A stretch of 64,000 nt of DNA, taken from assembly GCF_032362555.1 (NCBI RefSeq), contig NC_083511.1, positions 7,998,001-8,062,000 of the forward strand, in the 5' to 3' direction. The translations under genes were made by a program, and so were the position numbers. This document shows, in pieces, positions 36,901 through 46,798 of this stretch (its first letter is position 1; each line of letters begins with the position of its first letter). The DNA comes from Amyelois transitella. Taxonomy: Eukaryota; Arthropoda; Insecta; Lepidoptera; Pyralidae. The notes under the pieces were generated by a model. The model saw nothing but the letters and a program-made list of their open reading frames with translations, did no database searches and was not told where the DNA came from.

Positions 36901-39900
36901 AGACATATTATGTAGAATGTGGGTGTGTGTGATTTCAATAAATGGCATTTGCATACGTTGCATAGAGTTTCATCCACTAAATATAAACTCTTGTTTAACC
37001 TTTCTTGTAGGCGAGTGAAGTTACTTCACATTCATACCTCAATACTCAATAGACGATTATTCATCAATCATGTTTTGAAGTAGATGAAGCAAAAGAAGTA
37101 TGCAGTGATCGTGGCAAGTGGCAAGATATCTCTACCTTCCCTTTCCTTGATACAATATGTTTTTTTTTTTTGTAACTATAACACCTGATGTAATACCATG
37201 ACGACTCTTACACGTAGCAATTCGCAGATAACAGTTATATCAAGCCAATACATACCTGTTCCCTTCTGCATAAAGCTGGATGCACAAACTTCCTGTACAA
37301 AATGGAAGATCCCTTCGTAGCAGGCGACAGGAGCCACAGGACTAGCACTATCTTTACTTCGTAGTAGAAGGGGAACCACGACAGAAACACGTCGGTGAAC
37401 GTCTCTGTGCATGTGAACAGGGCGAAAACTATCCAGTACATCATCCATTTTACCTGGAAATTGTATTAAACATAAATTATAATATATATTCTGTTACATA
37501 TCTACTTCTTTAAAGTCTTTGAATCATAATAAGGTGGGTAATGTAGGTGCATACTAAATTTCAATGGCGTTCCAGTCATTAAATTGGTAAAGTAGGTTTT
37601 ATTTGTATTTACCAGATTATGAAAGAGGAACCAAATTATATATTTTCTGAGTTACTTATAATATATTGAGTTAAAAAAATGTGAGTCAGACAAGTCTATT
37701 GACATAAAGATAACGATAACAGGATAATGTATGTAAATGTAAATAAAAAATAAAAACGCAAAATCTAAATGCAGTAAAACGCCTCGAAATAGAAAACCTC
37801 TATGCTTTGGAGGAGGAAATACCGTAAGTATTCAACAATAACAATGAACAATTGTAAGTACATTCATTTACACATGAAACAAAAGATGAGCACAAAACAA
37901 TATGAGCACGAGCACGAAGCACGCTCCACCAATTAGCCGTAGGAAGTCGGGAACAAGGTAAAGGACACACGGGAACTGAAGCGTTTCAAACAACTTGAGC
38001 ATGCACCCGTAACAAGGCCACATCTAATCTAACTGACCATTACTTTTAAATCCAATTCAATATGACATTGAAAACATTCCTTTCACCCAACAAATACAAA
38101 TAAAGGAATAAACACTCACGTATTCTTTCAAGTTCTTCGTCCGTACAGCTTTGTATGATGCGTAAGCCGGGTAGAGGGTCCCGAATACCAATCTGCAAAA
38201 CGGATACACGACCAAATAAGAGATCATTCTGGGGGCGAATATTCCAGTCGTCACGGCTAGGACACCAAAGTTCCCCAAGCTAACACTGGGGATGCATTTG
38301 CTAAGGGCGATCCATATATTCACTGCGAACCGATTCCAGACTCGTCCTCTCGGGTGTTCAAGAAGGGAGTCATCGTAATCGTCGTAGCCTTCATCGATGT
38401 TAGGATCGTATTTGACGATTTCGCTGCCGCTGGTTTCTTGGATTTTGTTAGAGACACGTGCGTATTCAGCCTCCAACTGGTTGACAATGAGTCGGACGCT
38501 GGACAAGCTGAGACTAAGCGGTGGTAGGCGATAGTTGTCGTCACGGTAACGCTTGCGACCCGACTCCATGGATACGGAACATCATGAGATTTGGCGATTT
38601 GTTTAACTACTCATAACATTGTCCGTCCAAGTGCGCTGTATTGTTTTGCATACACGTGCACTCGCTTGTAGTATAATTGATGAGACTGAGTTAAGATGTA
38701 TCTGGATGATTGGCGTGATTCTGTATTCTAAATTGTGAATCAATAACGGTGTTCAGTGAGCACACTGATTGTTGCGATTAGATACGTGGCTATTAACACA
38801 TTAGAGATATACACATTTGAATAACAAACTACTTATTGTTTTACATGCTAATGATCACTGGACTATCGCTAAATCAATTCTGAATAGTTACGAAAATTAT
38901 ATTATATTAGATGCTCCTACAGTGAGGGAAAATATCGTGAGGAAACCAGTACATTCAGGCAACTGGATCTGTAACCATGATCGATCCAATGCGGGTTAGG
39001 TTTATCTGCAAAGGTTGCGGAAGTCAGATGGAAATTGCTTTGTGTAAAAACCTGACTCACGGAATCCAGGATCCATGGTCAAAGGCGTACCCCGGGCTCC
39101 TCTTCAGAGTTGTGAGGATGCAACCGGGACTAAAGCCAGGAGGAAGAAGATTGATTCTCAGTTTGATAAGTATTTAGAAACTGCATAAATGCCTCAACAA
39201 AGCATTAAGCTAACCTGGTAGCCGACAATTCAGTCTGGAAAATAATATTATCCGATAAATTTCATTCTATATGTGCACAGTCCGGTAAAGTGCAAGAGTC
39301 CGTGACAATATAACGAGTTACCACTAAATACTGAATCGGACAACAAAAGAAAAAATGGAATGCTCTATTCCGGCTTTTCCAAATAGAAGGTGGAATTAGA
39401 TACAGAATACAAGCGTGAAACTACAGTCGAAAAAATGAAATTTTTTGTCGTATATGAAATATAAATTTATCGATTGAAGATTCCTCAATATAAAGTGATG
39501 AGGAATAGACGAACGCCAAATACGTTTGTTATTCTTTTTAAATCCTGAAGTAAGAAACAACCAAAGCAGTTCTTCAACGAATGATAAATTATAAATGGCA
39601 GACGACATCGTTTAACCATCGCCAATTTAAAATGCTCTACCCCTCTCCTTGAATCTAGTTATACAGACAGCAACAGCTGCCCAGACATGGAATCTAGCTA
39701 CGCTGGACGACTTTAAAAATAAACAAGCCAATTGCATTCTTATTGTATGTATATCTATTCTAGGTATGTACTATACAGAAACAAAAAGGCTGCATAGACG
39801 ACCAGTTGGTCCACGAGGAAAATGGTTACTTTCGAACAATAAAGATTTTTTGATTAGTAGAGATAGAATAGATTTTTTTTGCATATAGACATTAGATAGC

Positions 39901-42900
39901 ATTTTCACCGGACGTCAATTTACAAATATAGATCTCTTAAATCGTGGACGAATGGACATTGTCTTCATAAAAGAGAAATATATTATTAGCTTTGTCAATA
40001 ACTTGTTTATTTTAACAGTTGCGTTTTGCTTTGCTACAGGTGAAGGTACTGCTTGTAAAATCGCTTTACGAATAATTGAAAAAGAATGCCCATATATGAT
40101 AGTTATTAATATAACCTTATCGAAATTATTACAACTTCAATTGCTAAGGCAATTTATATGTATGTAAATCTTTTGAATTGCTCTACATACTCGTTTCCCC
40201 CATATTTAGAGTACTGAAGATTTGGTGGACTTGGTCATTCTATCAGTATCTTCTAAGACCCAGCCTAACCATATTTCGCCGACTTTGCGACTTAAAATCA
40301 ATTAACCGGAATATCAGTGACGATACCTGCTTAATATCACGCCAAGTGGAACGCCTGGACACGAAATGAGAACATCTTGCGGAACGAACATGCGTGTACG
40401 TTGATTTCACAACCGCCTATAGCCAAATCTCAAAATAAATAGGCAAAGAAACACGATCCATATGCTCCAAATAAGTGAAATGGTCCCAGATTAGACATTT
40501 GTTTATGAAAATTTCAGCAATGACGTCAGTCCGGTCGTAAAGGGTAATGTAGAACGTGACTTTTACAGGTTCTAGTTGGAAGGACAAAGGAAGGGATCAA
40601 GGACTACCTTGAGAAGAACGCCACACGTATTTTATGAAAACAAAAATTTTAGAGGTCAACAATTAAGCGCCAAAATTATGAAACCCTCCGGAGATCATTA
40701 TTTTAAAACACACAATGATAAACAATTATTACAAGTACCGGTATAGTGACGCAAGTTACTAATGTGAAATGAGGCGTAAAACTCATCGGACCGTAAACAA
40801 AGTTCAGTGTATTGATTTACCAACTTCAATCATTTAACACCAGGATCAATACTTAGTATAAAAATATTACTGATTTCCTTTCAACATAACCCACTTTCTA
40901 AATAATGGCCATAATTTATCAAGTCAAAAATACTTCGAAACTTTTACAACGAATTCATAAATGTTACGTGGGTTGAGCAAATGATGTCATTTACGTCGAA
41001 ATTTAAAACCACCAATGAAAAATATGCCTTTATATGACGACAGTAATAGCTTGTCTACCATACGTAGAAAATGGTAAAATGTAAGCACGAAGGAATGAAA
41101 CTTAAGACTATCCTTACTTCGTGAGTAACAAAATTTATTGCCACGTTCTACACCTTTAGTGATTTTTTTTTTGGGGTCGATATCCCATCCGATGTTCTTG
41201 CTGCCAAAGCAAATAAATCATAGGCTCATAAAATGGTTTCTTATAACTATAGACGCATGTAGGCTTACATTACAAAAATACATATCTCCCCCGCGGCGAT
41301 AGCATATCGTGTAGGTCAAGTACCTGCATACAGTTCATGCATTTGCATTGTGCATCCTGAAGACTCATCCAAGAATCCTTTGTTTTGGAGTTGAGAGCTA
41401 ATGCATAGTAGATGACCTACCAGCTGTTATTGGGGTCAGGCACATTTTGTTCATCTGTTCACAATGTCACTTTACACAATTGCTTAATGCGTCATGTGGC
41501 GTTTTTTTAGGTAAATCAAACTTATAAATGAAAACATACACAGGTGGTAGCTATGTAGTATGATTTAGAACTTTAATGTTTTTTTTTTTTAATTAAAATG
41601 CTCATTAATGTTTAATTGGGCATCTAGGAATAAAATTTAAACCATCTCGGGATGAGCTTCAAAAGGATAACCATTGTGATCTTGCATGAGTCACGCACAT
41701 GTCAAAACAACTACGAGTGCGATTATTTCTAATGACTACGTAACGAGTTTTCTAATTGAAATGTTTTGAGGAGTTTAAAGGAACTTATCAGAATAAATCA
41801 TTCTTTATGCAATGGGCGCCCAAAATGAAAAGGGTATAAAAATTGCTGTAGAAGTCAAACCAAAATCTATATAGTACATATTATTAAATATTCTTATTTA
41901 TAAATATATAAAATTAACCTAAATTCCGTGTACGTTACTGAGGCATCCGGCTTCACCGACAATGAACATTATGGATTCATTCTGAACGACTGAGTACTGC
42001 TACACGCCAAATATGGCCCGAAGCGTGCATCGTGCCGCCTCTTCATTCTCTATCCTTAAGGTCGATGAAACGAGCAGCAGAACATGTATAGAAATTAATT
42101 ACCTGTTTAGTCTTAAAACGAAATTCAGAATAGATGAATTAAATATGAATAAGACCAGCAAAGTGACCGTAAACAATAAAAGAATATTTATAGAGATGAA
42201 GGGTCATACACATATAGACATTTTGGGATTTTCTTAATATGGCACAAACACGCAAATCAGTAAGACTTTCAAATGAAAATATCACTTTTCATATAGTATT
42301 CACATTACTTGACAAGTTAGGTTAAAGCACACGTCCCACGGCGAAGAGTAATAATGCATCATACACATAAAACTATTGATACCAATAACTATAACTAGCC
42401 AAACAACAAAACGTTACTTCCTATTCAACACATTGCAATATGCGGTCAAGCGTGCATCCAACTGCTCATTTAAATTTCAAAGCAGACGCACAAATAGACG
42501 TGGTTTTTATAGCAAGGCGTTCACTTATTTAACATCCTTGATAATATTATATTTACTGCCAATGATCCAAACTGGGTTAGGCAAAGTTCAGACGTGACGG
42601 TAGTCACTCAGTATTTCGTACTTCTGGACCGAAGATATCAGATGGTATCCCGACTCCTCAGAGAAAATTCGTTCGGGAAAGAGTCAGGGGGATAGTGATG
42701 AAGGTAATATTTATTCTAGAGAAAAAGACAAGCAAGAAACAGCAAATTTGTTAAAGTTTAACCTACCCTAACTACTGTTACTGCACAGTGAGGCCATTAG
42801 AAATCGGGGTAAAACGAATTCGTCAAGGCCCTTGATTGTCTTTAGTCTCGGTGAACGTAACCGTGAAGTGCAAATGATGTTTCTAAGACAAACAAATAGA

Positions 42901-45678
42901 AGATAGGATCAAATTGTCCGCCCACAGCCATATAGATAGACAAATATGGGAGCGTCTCGGCGGAAACAGTCTCAGCAAGTTTGACAGATTAATCACCGGA
43001 ACTTGAACAGTTTACAAGACAAAGAACTTGGGTATGACTTTGCACCGCAATGTTCAAAATTCGTGGGTTTGGTATGACGGAGACCCTTGTTTATCAAGGG
43101 AATATAATGCATGCCACTGTACATCCAGTTCACACGTTCAGTAGCCATTGCGCTAATTATGCCATAGTTATTTTCGTATTGTGTACCCTACATTGCTGCC
43201 CGTGCTGCTACATCATTACAACTTTCAAAAACTAAACATGATTCATATTGCTGAATTAGATAAAGGTAGGTACCTACTAACCTTGAATAGACTTAAATTC
43301 TAAAAAGTGGTTTTGTATTTTATATAAATATTTTGTTTGGTGATATTCGACATGCTCATTTATGATTCTGGTTAAAGGTTAAATAAAATAAGACAATTGC
43401 ATGAATAGACTTTTCTATAATAATAAAGCAACGGCAAAAAAATTACATACCACTTATATATAAATAACTACAACATGATCTTCGTAATATATCGTTATTC
43501 GAATATCGATTTTCGTACGATAAGACATTTTAAATATTAACAATGTCACCCGTAAAACTGGGTAAAGGTACACGTAATGCAGGCAAGGCTGCGCTTAAAA
43601 AGGCAAGACGAGTGATTTCAATAAGACCATAATGTGTCGGAGTCAAGGTATACAAGCGCACACACGTGTAGCTGGTAGATATAGCGCACTCGGAACTTAT
43701 CACTTCGATAAACGAGGTCCAATAAAAAAAGTCCGTAAATGAATCACACTACAGTTAGGTGTCAACGCACTTCACTTGTTGCATAGAAAACGTCGCGGGC
43801 GCAGGCGGAAAGCGCTTCTGAGTTCGACTAAAGCTTGCTGCACCCCAGAGGCGAACGGCCGAGGCTTACCGAAATAGCACCCGGCAGTACAGGGATGCCC
43901 TGACACAGATGATGACGAATTCCGCGGCTAACAAGTTGCTTTGTTAGATACGCCACTGGAGATGTTTCAAAATATGACTGCACTCATGTATTCTTGTTGG
44001 AATACTTGTGCTTAGCGATCTTGGTAGCGCCAGGGAATATGATTTTGTATTATTTCTAATTTTTCACTAGTCAATGTTTAATTATAAATTATACAAGAAC
44101 AATCTGCTCTTCAAGAAAGTTGGAAACTGTCTGAGAGTGAATAAAAGAATAATTGCTGGTGTGCCAAATATTAGAATGGAACATCCCAAAGTCAAAAATG
44201 ATTGGAAATGTGCCAGCATTAGAAGTGTGAATAAAAATGTTTGACTAGAAGACACAAGCACCTAAAATTATTTATGTAAATTATTATAGCTTTCCCCATG
44301 GCTTTGCTCTTGCAAATAGATATTTTCCACAATTTTTATGAATTTCTATTTCTAAAGGTAGATGCAAAGTAGAGTCTAATTCTCTGTACTAAAAACAAAA
44401 ATAAAATATAATAATAAACTCAAAATCTCATACTACACAACAACTATCACATAATAAAATAACAAACTTTAAGAACTCAATGATTTAGCACAAATAACAA
44501 CCTAACATTTCTTTGACAAATAACTAACACATTTCTTCCTAGAAATCATCACAAATGTAAGCCCATCCAATTTTTTTTCTTTTGTTTGAAATGTTTCTCA
44601 CTGGTCCCTTTCATTTGTTTTATTTTTTACTTTATGTAAACCATTTTGTAATAAAATATGACAACTAACTTAATCACTAAATATTATATTATAAAAAACA
44701 AACATTTTCTGTCTGTATGTATGTGCTAATCTGTAAAGACGGATTTTGTTCTTGTTTAAAATGTTGGAAAGGTTTTCTGAGGTAGGTTTATATCTATGAA
44801 TGCTATCCATGCGAAGCTGGGGCGGGCCGGGACGGGGGCATTGAACGGTATTGTAAGTTTATTGGATAAACTACAATCCAATTATTAGCTGAAAGTTTAA
44901 GGATACAGCAGCGCTAAACTTTATGTCAAAGAAAGATAATTCGAGAGATCTGCAGAGTTTACAATTAATGATATGGCATATGACGGAGAAGAATAAGGGA
45001 GAATACCTTATTTGATTGTTACTAAAATACTAGTAGCCATTTGTAAAACTGGATGTTATGAAGTGTTACTGGTTTTTAAAGACAAAGTCACTTCTTAGTG
45101 CTTATCTAATTTATTTTATTGATCACAACCAGTCTTTCACAGCTCTGAGTTTACCTAAATTATTAATATAATTAATGCAACAAATATTATTTCAGATAGG
45201 TACATAGACATACCAACAAAATTATTGTGGAATCTCTTGGGTAGTTACGGACGAATTGTAGATTCTAGTGAGAAGAAATGGAGGAATGGATGGAAAATGT
45301 CCTAAAAAGGATCAAACACAGCAATTATTAAAACGTGAAATTGCTACGTTTCAAAACCAAGGACAAACAAAGTACGATGAGTGGATTGGATTTGGTGATG
45401 ATGAAAGTAGACGTAAATGTCAACAAAAAAATTTAAGCAAGATACAATGCAAGGAGCTTGATGTAAGAGCAGAAATAATTAAATTTTATTATTTAGCACG
45501 CCATTTTTATGTAATTGCATATTGCCTCGAATATTGTTCAGATCTGAACAAAGGAAGGATCGAATAGATGTAAAAATAAATTGGCTGAAACGTCACAATA
45601 AAATTAATTGAACTTAGTGCAAAAAAGAAACCAGTGCAAAACTCACATAACCAACCGCGAGATAATCGCCGATATCAT
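29639..45678 (-). CDS. ReepA: REEP1-4-type ER-shaping protein (TB2/DP1/HVA22 family), long isoform
   Basis: The distal first exon 45647-45678 joins 38120-38192, then 37256-37453, 36377-36490, 33765-33907, 33120-33233, 32429-32582 and 29639-30958. All junctions keep frame, giving about 715 residues. The start [20 protein letters not shown] matches vertebrate REEP1-4, followed by [19 protein letters not shown] and then [17 protein letters not shown] and [13 protein letters not shown]. These are the hydrophobic hairpins and the conserved REEP core. Exon 36377-36490 is the [14 protein letters not shown] helix. Later exons are low-complexity: [36 protein letters not shown], then a 440-codon acidic and basic tail. 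REEP1-4 proteins shape tubular ER and link it to microtubules. The 32429/30958 junction has an equally in-frame alternative (32424/30974). The paralogue within REEP1-4 and the exact isoforms are inferred. Confidence 0.85.
31784..32383. mobile_element. MITE-like element with 18-bp terminal inverted repeats
   Basis: AGCTAGTTTTTCAATAGG at 31784-31801 is matched by its exact reverse complement at 32366-32383, enclosing 600 bp with no long open frame. If the outer AGC/GCT is host sequence, the element would be flanked by TA, the target used by Tc1/mariner-type transposases. It lies in the ReepA intron about 40 bp downstream of the GC-rich exon in transcription order. I do not recognise the family. 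Confidence 0.6.
32429..32582 (-). CDS. ReepA: ReepA GC-rich exon encoding SSGYSS and Arg/Thr-rich segment
   Basis: This GC-rich block reads on the minus strand as [20 protein letters not shown], then [20 protein letters not shown], then [11 protein letters not shown]. It is entered from a TATTCCAG acceptor in the phase left by exon 33120-33233. The style (SSGYSS, RAGS, RTRS) fits REEP C-terminal regions. The donor is either GAG/GTCTGG at 32429 or CTG/GTAACT at 32424; each has a matching in-frame acceptor upstream of the large exon. The plus-strand frames across it are shadows. Confidence 0.78.
32638..32825 (+). repeat. Interspersed repeat family A, copy 1
   Basis: Shares ordered blocks with three other copies in the window: GGATCCTAGATTGGGTGAG, ACTCGAAGCGACTTCCATCT, TTGCAGATAAACC, and CAGTTGCCTGAATGTGCAGG. 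This family is common in moth genomes; I think it is the 3' region of a retroelement but cannot name it. Its edge is about 55 bp upstream of the acceptor of ReepA exon 32429-32582. Confidence 0.65.
33120..33907 (-). CDS. ReepA: ReepA middle exons 33765-33907 and 33120-33233
   Basis: Exon 33765-33907 (143 nt, phase 0 in, 2 bases out) encodes [20 protein letters not shown], matching the LSERLRSFSMQDL region of vertebrate REEP1. Exon 33120-33233 (114 nt) continues with [20 protein letters not shown] and ends again with two spare bases. Both have clear CAG acceptors and GT donors. The intron between them contains a repeat relic (about 33268-33490) and a fragment of the family at 6240-6505. Confidence 0.82.
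33268..33490 (+). repeat. Probable LINE 3' region relic
   Basis: The block TTTAAAGGAAGGGCGCAACG, then GGTTTTAGTAGG, GGTGCCGGGAGTCCTACAC and GACCGGGAGGTTGTCCATAA resembles 3' ends of moth non-LTR elements as I remember them. It is in the ReepA intron between 33,233 and 33,765. The family is not named. Confidence 0.4.
33605..33760 (-). repeat. Fragment of the 6240-6505 repeat family plus (TA)n
   Basis: GTCGTAAAAGGCGACTAAGG and CTCTGTCTACCCC are the reverse complement of blocks at 6262-6440, with an internal deletion. A short (AT) run at 33741-33756 follows and ends 8 bp before the donor of the 33765-33907 exon. Confidence 0.6.
35323..35685 (-). CDS. ReepA: ReepA alternative last exon (short basic tail)
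   Basis: After an acceptor (CACGCAG) at 35686-35692, 120 codons run in phase 0 from exon 36377-36490 to a TAA. The peptide starts [18 protein letters not shown], is acidic in the middle ([20 protein letters not shown]) and ends very basic ([18 protein letters not shown]). Joined to the core it would give about 259 residues with the distal start, a usual REEP1-4 size. A donor inside it cannot be excluded. Confidence 0.65.
   Translation of the reverse strand, partial: NLNLPTPEQDKNVRGRRAIADRDVTDGYQDMYDDLEYQQGGENLPGIVEIVELDNDAPIQDVSGDGDVNDPDFVPGAARSRGQVLRKRNVGKEKEKKPRSRSRGRKTRSQSAKSKEVMVD
37079..37150 (+). mobile_element. RTE-like LINE 3' tail fragment in ReepA intron
   Basis: Reads [18 protein letters not shown], the same C-terminal segment as the LINE at 21611-22324, and is broken off before the end of the frame. 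It is about 105 bp from ReepA exon 37256-37453. Confidence 0.7.
38120..38569 (-). CDS. ReepA: ReepA alternative proximal first exon with N-terminal extension
   Basis: An ATG at 38569 opens 150 codons that run in frame into the conserved REEP exon. The first 80 residues are polar ([17 protein letters not shown]..., acidic stretch [13 protein letters not shown] near residue 60). Next is an extra hydrophobic stretch (residues 81-113), then [20 protein letters not shown]. An intact acceptor (CCGTTTTGCAG, ending 38193) lies inside this exon and is used by the distal isoform; in this isoform the same bases code for YPFCR. It implies a second promoter near 38.6-38.8 kb. The long open frame and shared phase support it, but transcript evidence is needed. 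Confidence 0.75.
38917..39165 (-). repeat. Interspersed repeat family A, copy 2
   Basis: Reverse orientation of family A: GTGAGGAAACC, CATTCAGGCAACTGG, ACCATGATCGATCCAATGCG, then GGATCCATGG. It lies in the long ReepA first intron, upstream of the proximal first exon. Confidence 0.65.
44700..44840 (+). mobile_element. Helitron-like 3' end relic
   Basis: CTGTCTGTATGTATGTGC, then AAAATGTTGGAAAGGTTTTC, then CCATGCGAAGCTGGGGCGGG. This resembles the 3' portion of moth non-autonomous Helitrons, which end in a GC-rich hairpin. The exact CTAG end is not preserved. Confidence 0.45.
45647..45678 (-). CDS. ReepA: ReepA distal first coding exon (canonical N-terminus)
   Basis: Only 32 coding bases: [10 protein letters not shown] plus two bases of the next codon, followed by a strong donor (GTGAGT). 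Spliced to the acceptor at 38194-38193 it reads [15 protein letters not shown], aligning residue for residue with the vertebrate REEP1 start. The join spans a 7.4-kb intron. The same exon-intron break after the first 11 residues is known in vertebrate REEP genes, from memory. Confidence 0.85.
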
Positions 45679-46642
45679 ATTAGTATTCACATGAAAAATC
45701 CACTTCAAATAATCACAAAAGTAAACATGACAAAACACAACCGTTCAGCAAAAAGTCTTGACCGCCATATTGAATAAAACTGATGTTTTGATCACGTGAC
45801 CCTTGAAATCAATATGGCCAACCTGTCAATGTCAACTGTGGTATGGCATGTGGCATGAAAAGAAAAGGAAAAGCGCCATCTATTGTCGAATAGCTGAATT
45901 ATTTTCAGTGTCACGATTGTATTTTAAAAAGTAATACCTAGGTACTTAATTTATTAAACTTCAAGATGTAAAAATAAATGTAAGATGTGAAAAAAATATT
46001 TTAAAATACAGACACAAGATAATTTGTAAAAATGCTGACCTTCGTTTGCACGTTGGATAAGATTCTGTAATCAATGTAAGGAACTTCTTGCAACATACGA
46101 AAATGTAAATAAAGACGAATTGTTTCCATTTGCATTTTATTTATTAATTTACCTATCATAGTTCGTAATTTGTCGCACTATTCATCAAGATTCTCAAAAT
46201 TAGTTTCGTAACGAGGACCTAGAATGTTATGATTTTGTACTGCCATCTATGAGTTTATAAAGTAACTAATAAGAATCTTTTACGCAATCTACGTCTACGT
46301 TGTTCACGTTATCCATTGAAAGCATAGAAATACGTCTATTTCGGAATACCTAACAACCTGCTTCTACTGGCTGTATCAAGTACGCTCTTAAATTTGGTAC
46401 TATAATAACTATGTACTCTGTTAGGCTGCAGATTTTAAAAGGCTACTTGGACTTGTTTGACGTTTGGTTGCAAACGACTACTTAAATCGGCTGGATATGA
46501 AATACGTTCCGTGGTTGTGTTTTTGTTTTCCACGTAGTTTCCCTTCGCTCAACAGCGAGTGTGACGTGTATTGCGTTCGAGCGCAGAGTTTTTTGACGTT
46601 TGTGTAGTTTTTGAAGTGAATAATGTGATTGTGTAGTTCGTT
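45679..46642. promoter_or_regulatory. Bidirectional promoter region between ReepA and Kdm3
   Basis: 964 bp separate the distal ReepA start (minus) from the Kdm3 start (plus). On the ReepA side there is TCACGTGA (45792-45799), a palindromic E-box of the MITF/TFE/USF type. Two related tracts, GACCGCCATATTG (45760-45772) and CAATATGGCC (about 45811), resemble YY1-type sites in opposite orientation. Roles are inferred from position only. Confidence 0.5.
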
Positions 46643-46798
46643 ATGGCATATAAATACCGTGAAGATTTAGTTGGCAAACGATTTCTCTCTGTGAGTGGTG
46701 TAACTAAAATTAACGTGAATAAAGTTTCCGAATGGGGATGGAAAGCTGGTGTTATCAGGGCAGCCTCGCTCAAAGATAACAAGAATAAGGAGCTTCAG
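46643..46798 (+). CDS. Kdm3: KDM3-type lysine demethylase, first coding exon (partial gene)
   Basis: 52 codons from ATG at 46643 end in phase 0 at a donor (CTTCAG/GTAATT). The peptide contains LVGKRFLSVSGVTKINVNKV, then SEWGWKAGVIRAASLKDNKN. It matches the start of KDM3A/B (JHDM2), where G-R-R-F-L-S-L-S is followed by V-x-E-W-x-W-x-x-G-x-I-R-A. KDM3 proteins are nuclear JmjC dioxygenases that remove methyl groups from H3K9 using Fe(II) and 2-oxoglutarate. Only this N-terminal exon is visible; the zinc finger and JmjC domain must lie beyond the window or in exons I could not find. Confidence 0.8.

Larger units (their letters stand above)
38570..45646 (-). other. ReepA long first intron
   Basis: Spans the distal first exon to the shared REEP exon. 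It holds the presumed proximal promoter (about 38.6-38.8 kb), repeat family A copy 2, poly-T runs (about 41,164 and 41,577), a Helitron-like relic near 44,700-44,840 and an exon-like open frame on the plus strand at 45,197-45,567. Confidence 0.5.

Noticed and set aside
37176-37448. 90-codon minus frame starting MDDVLDSF
   Set aside because: Out-of-frame shadow of the REEP exon 37256-37453, which reads [10 protein letters not shown] in the true frame.
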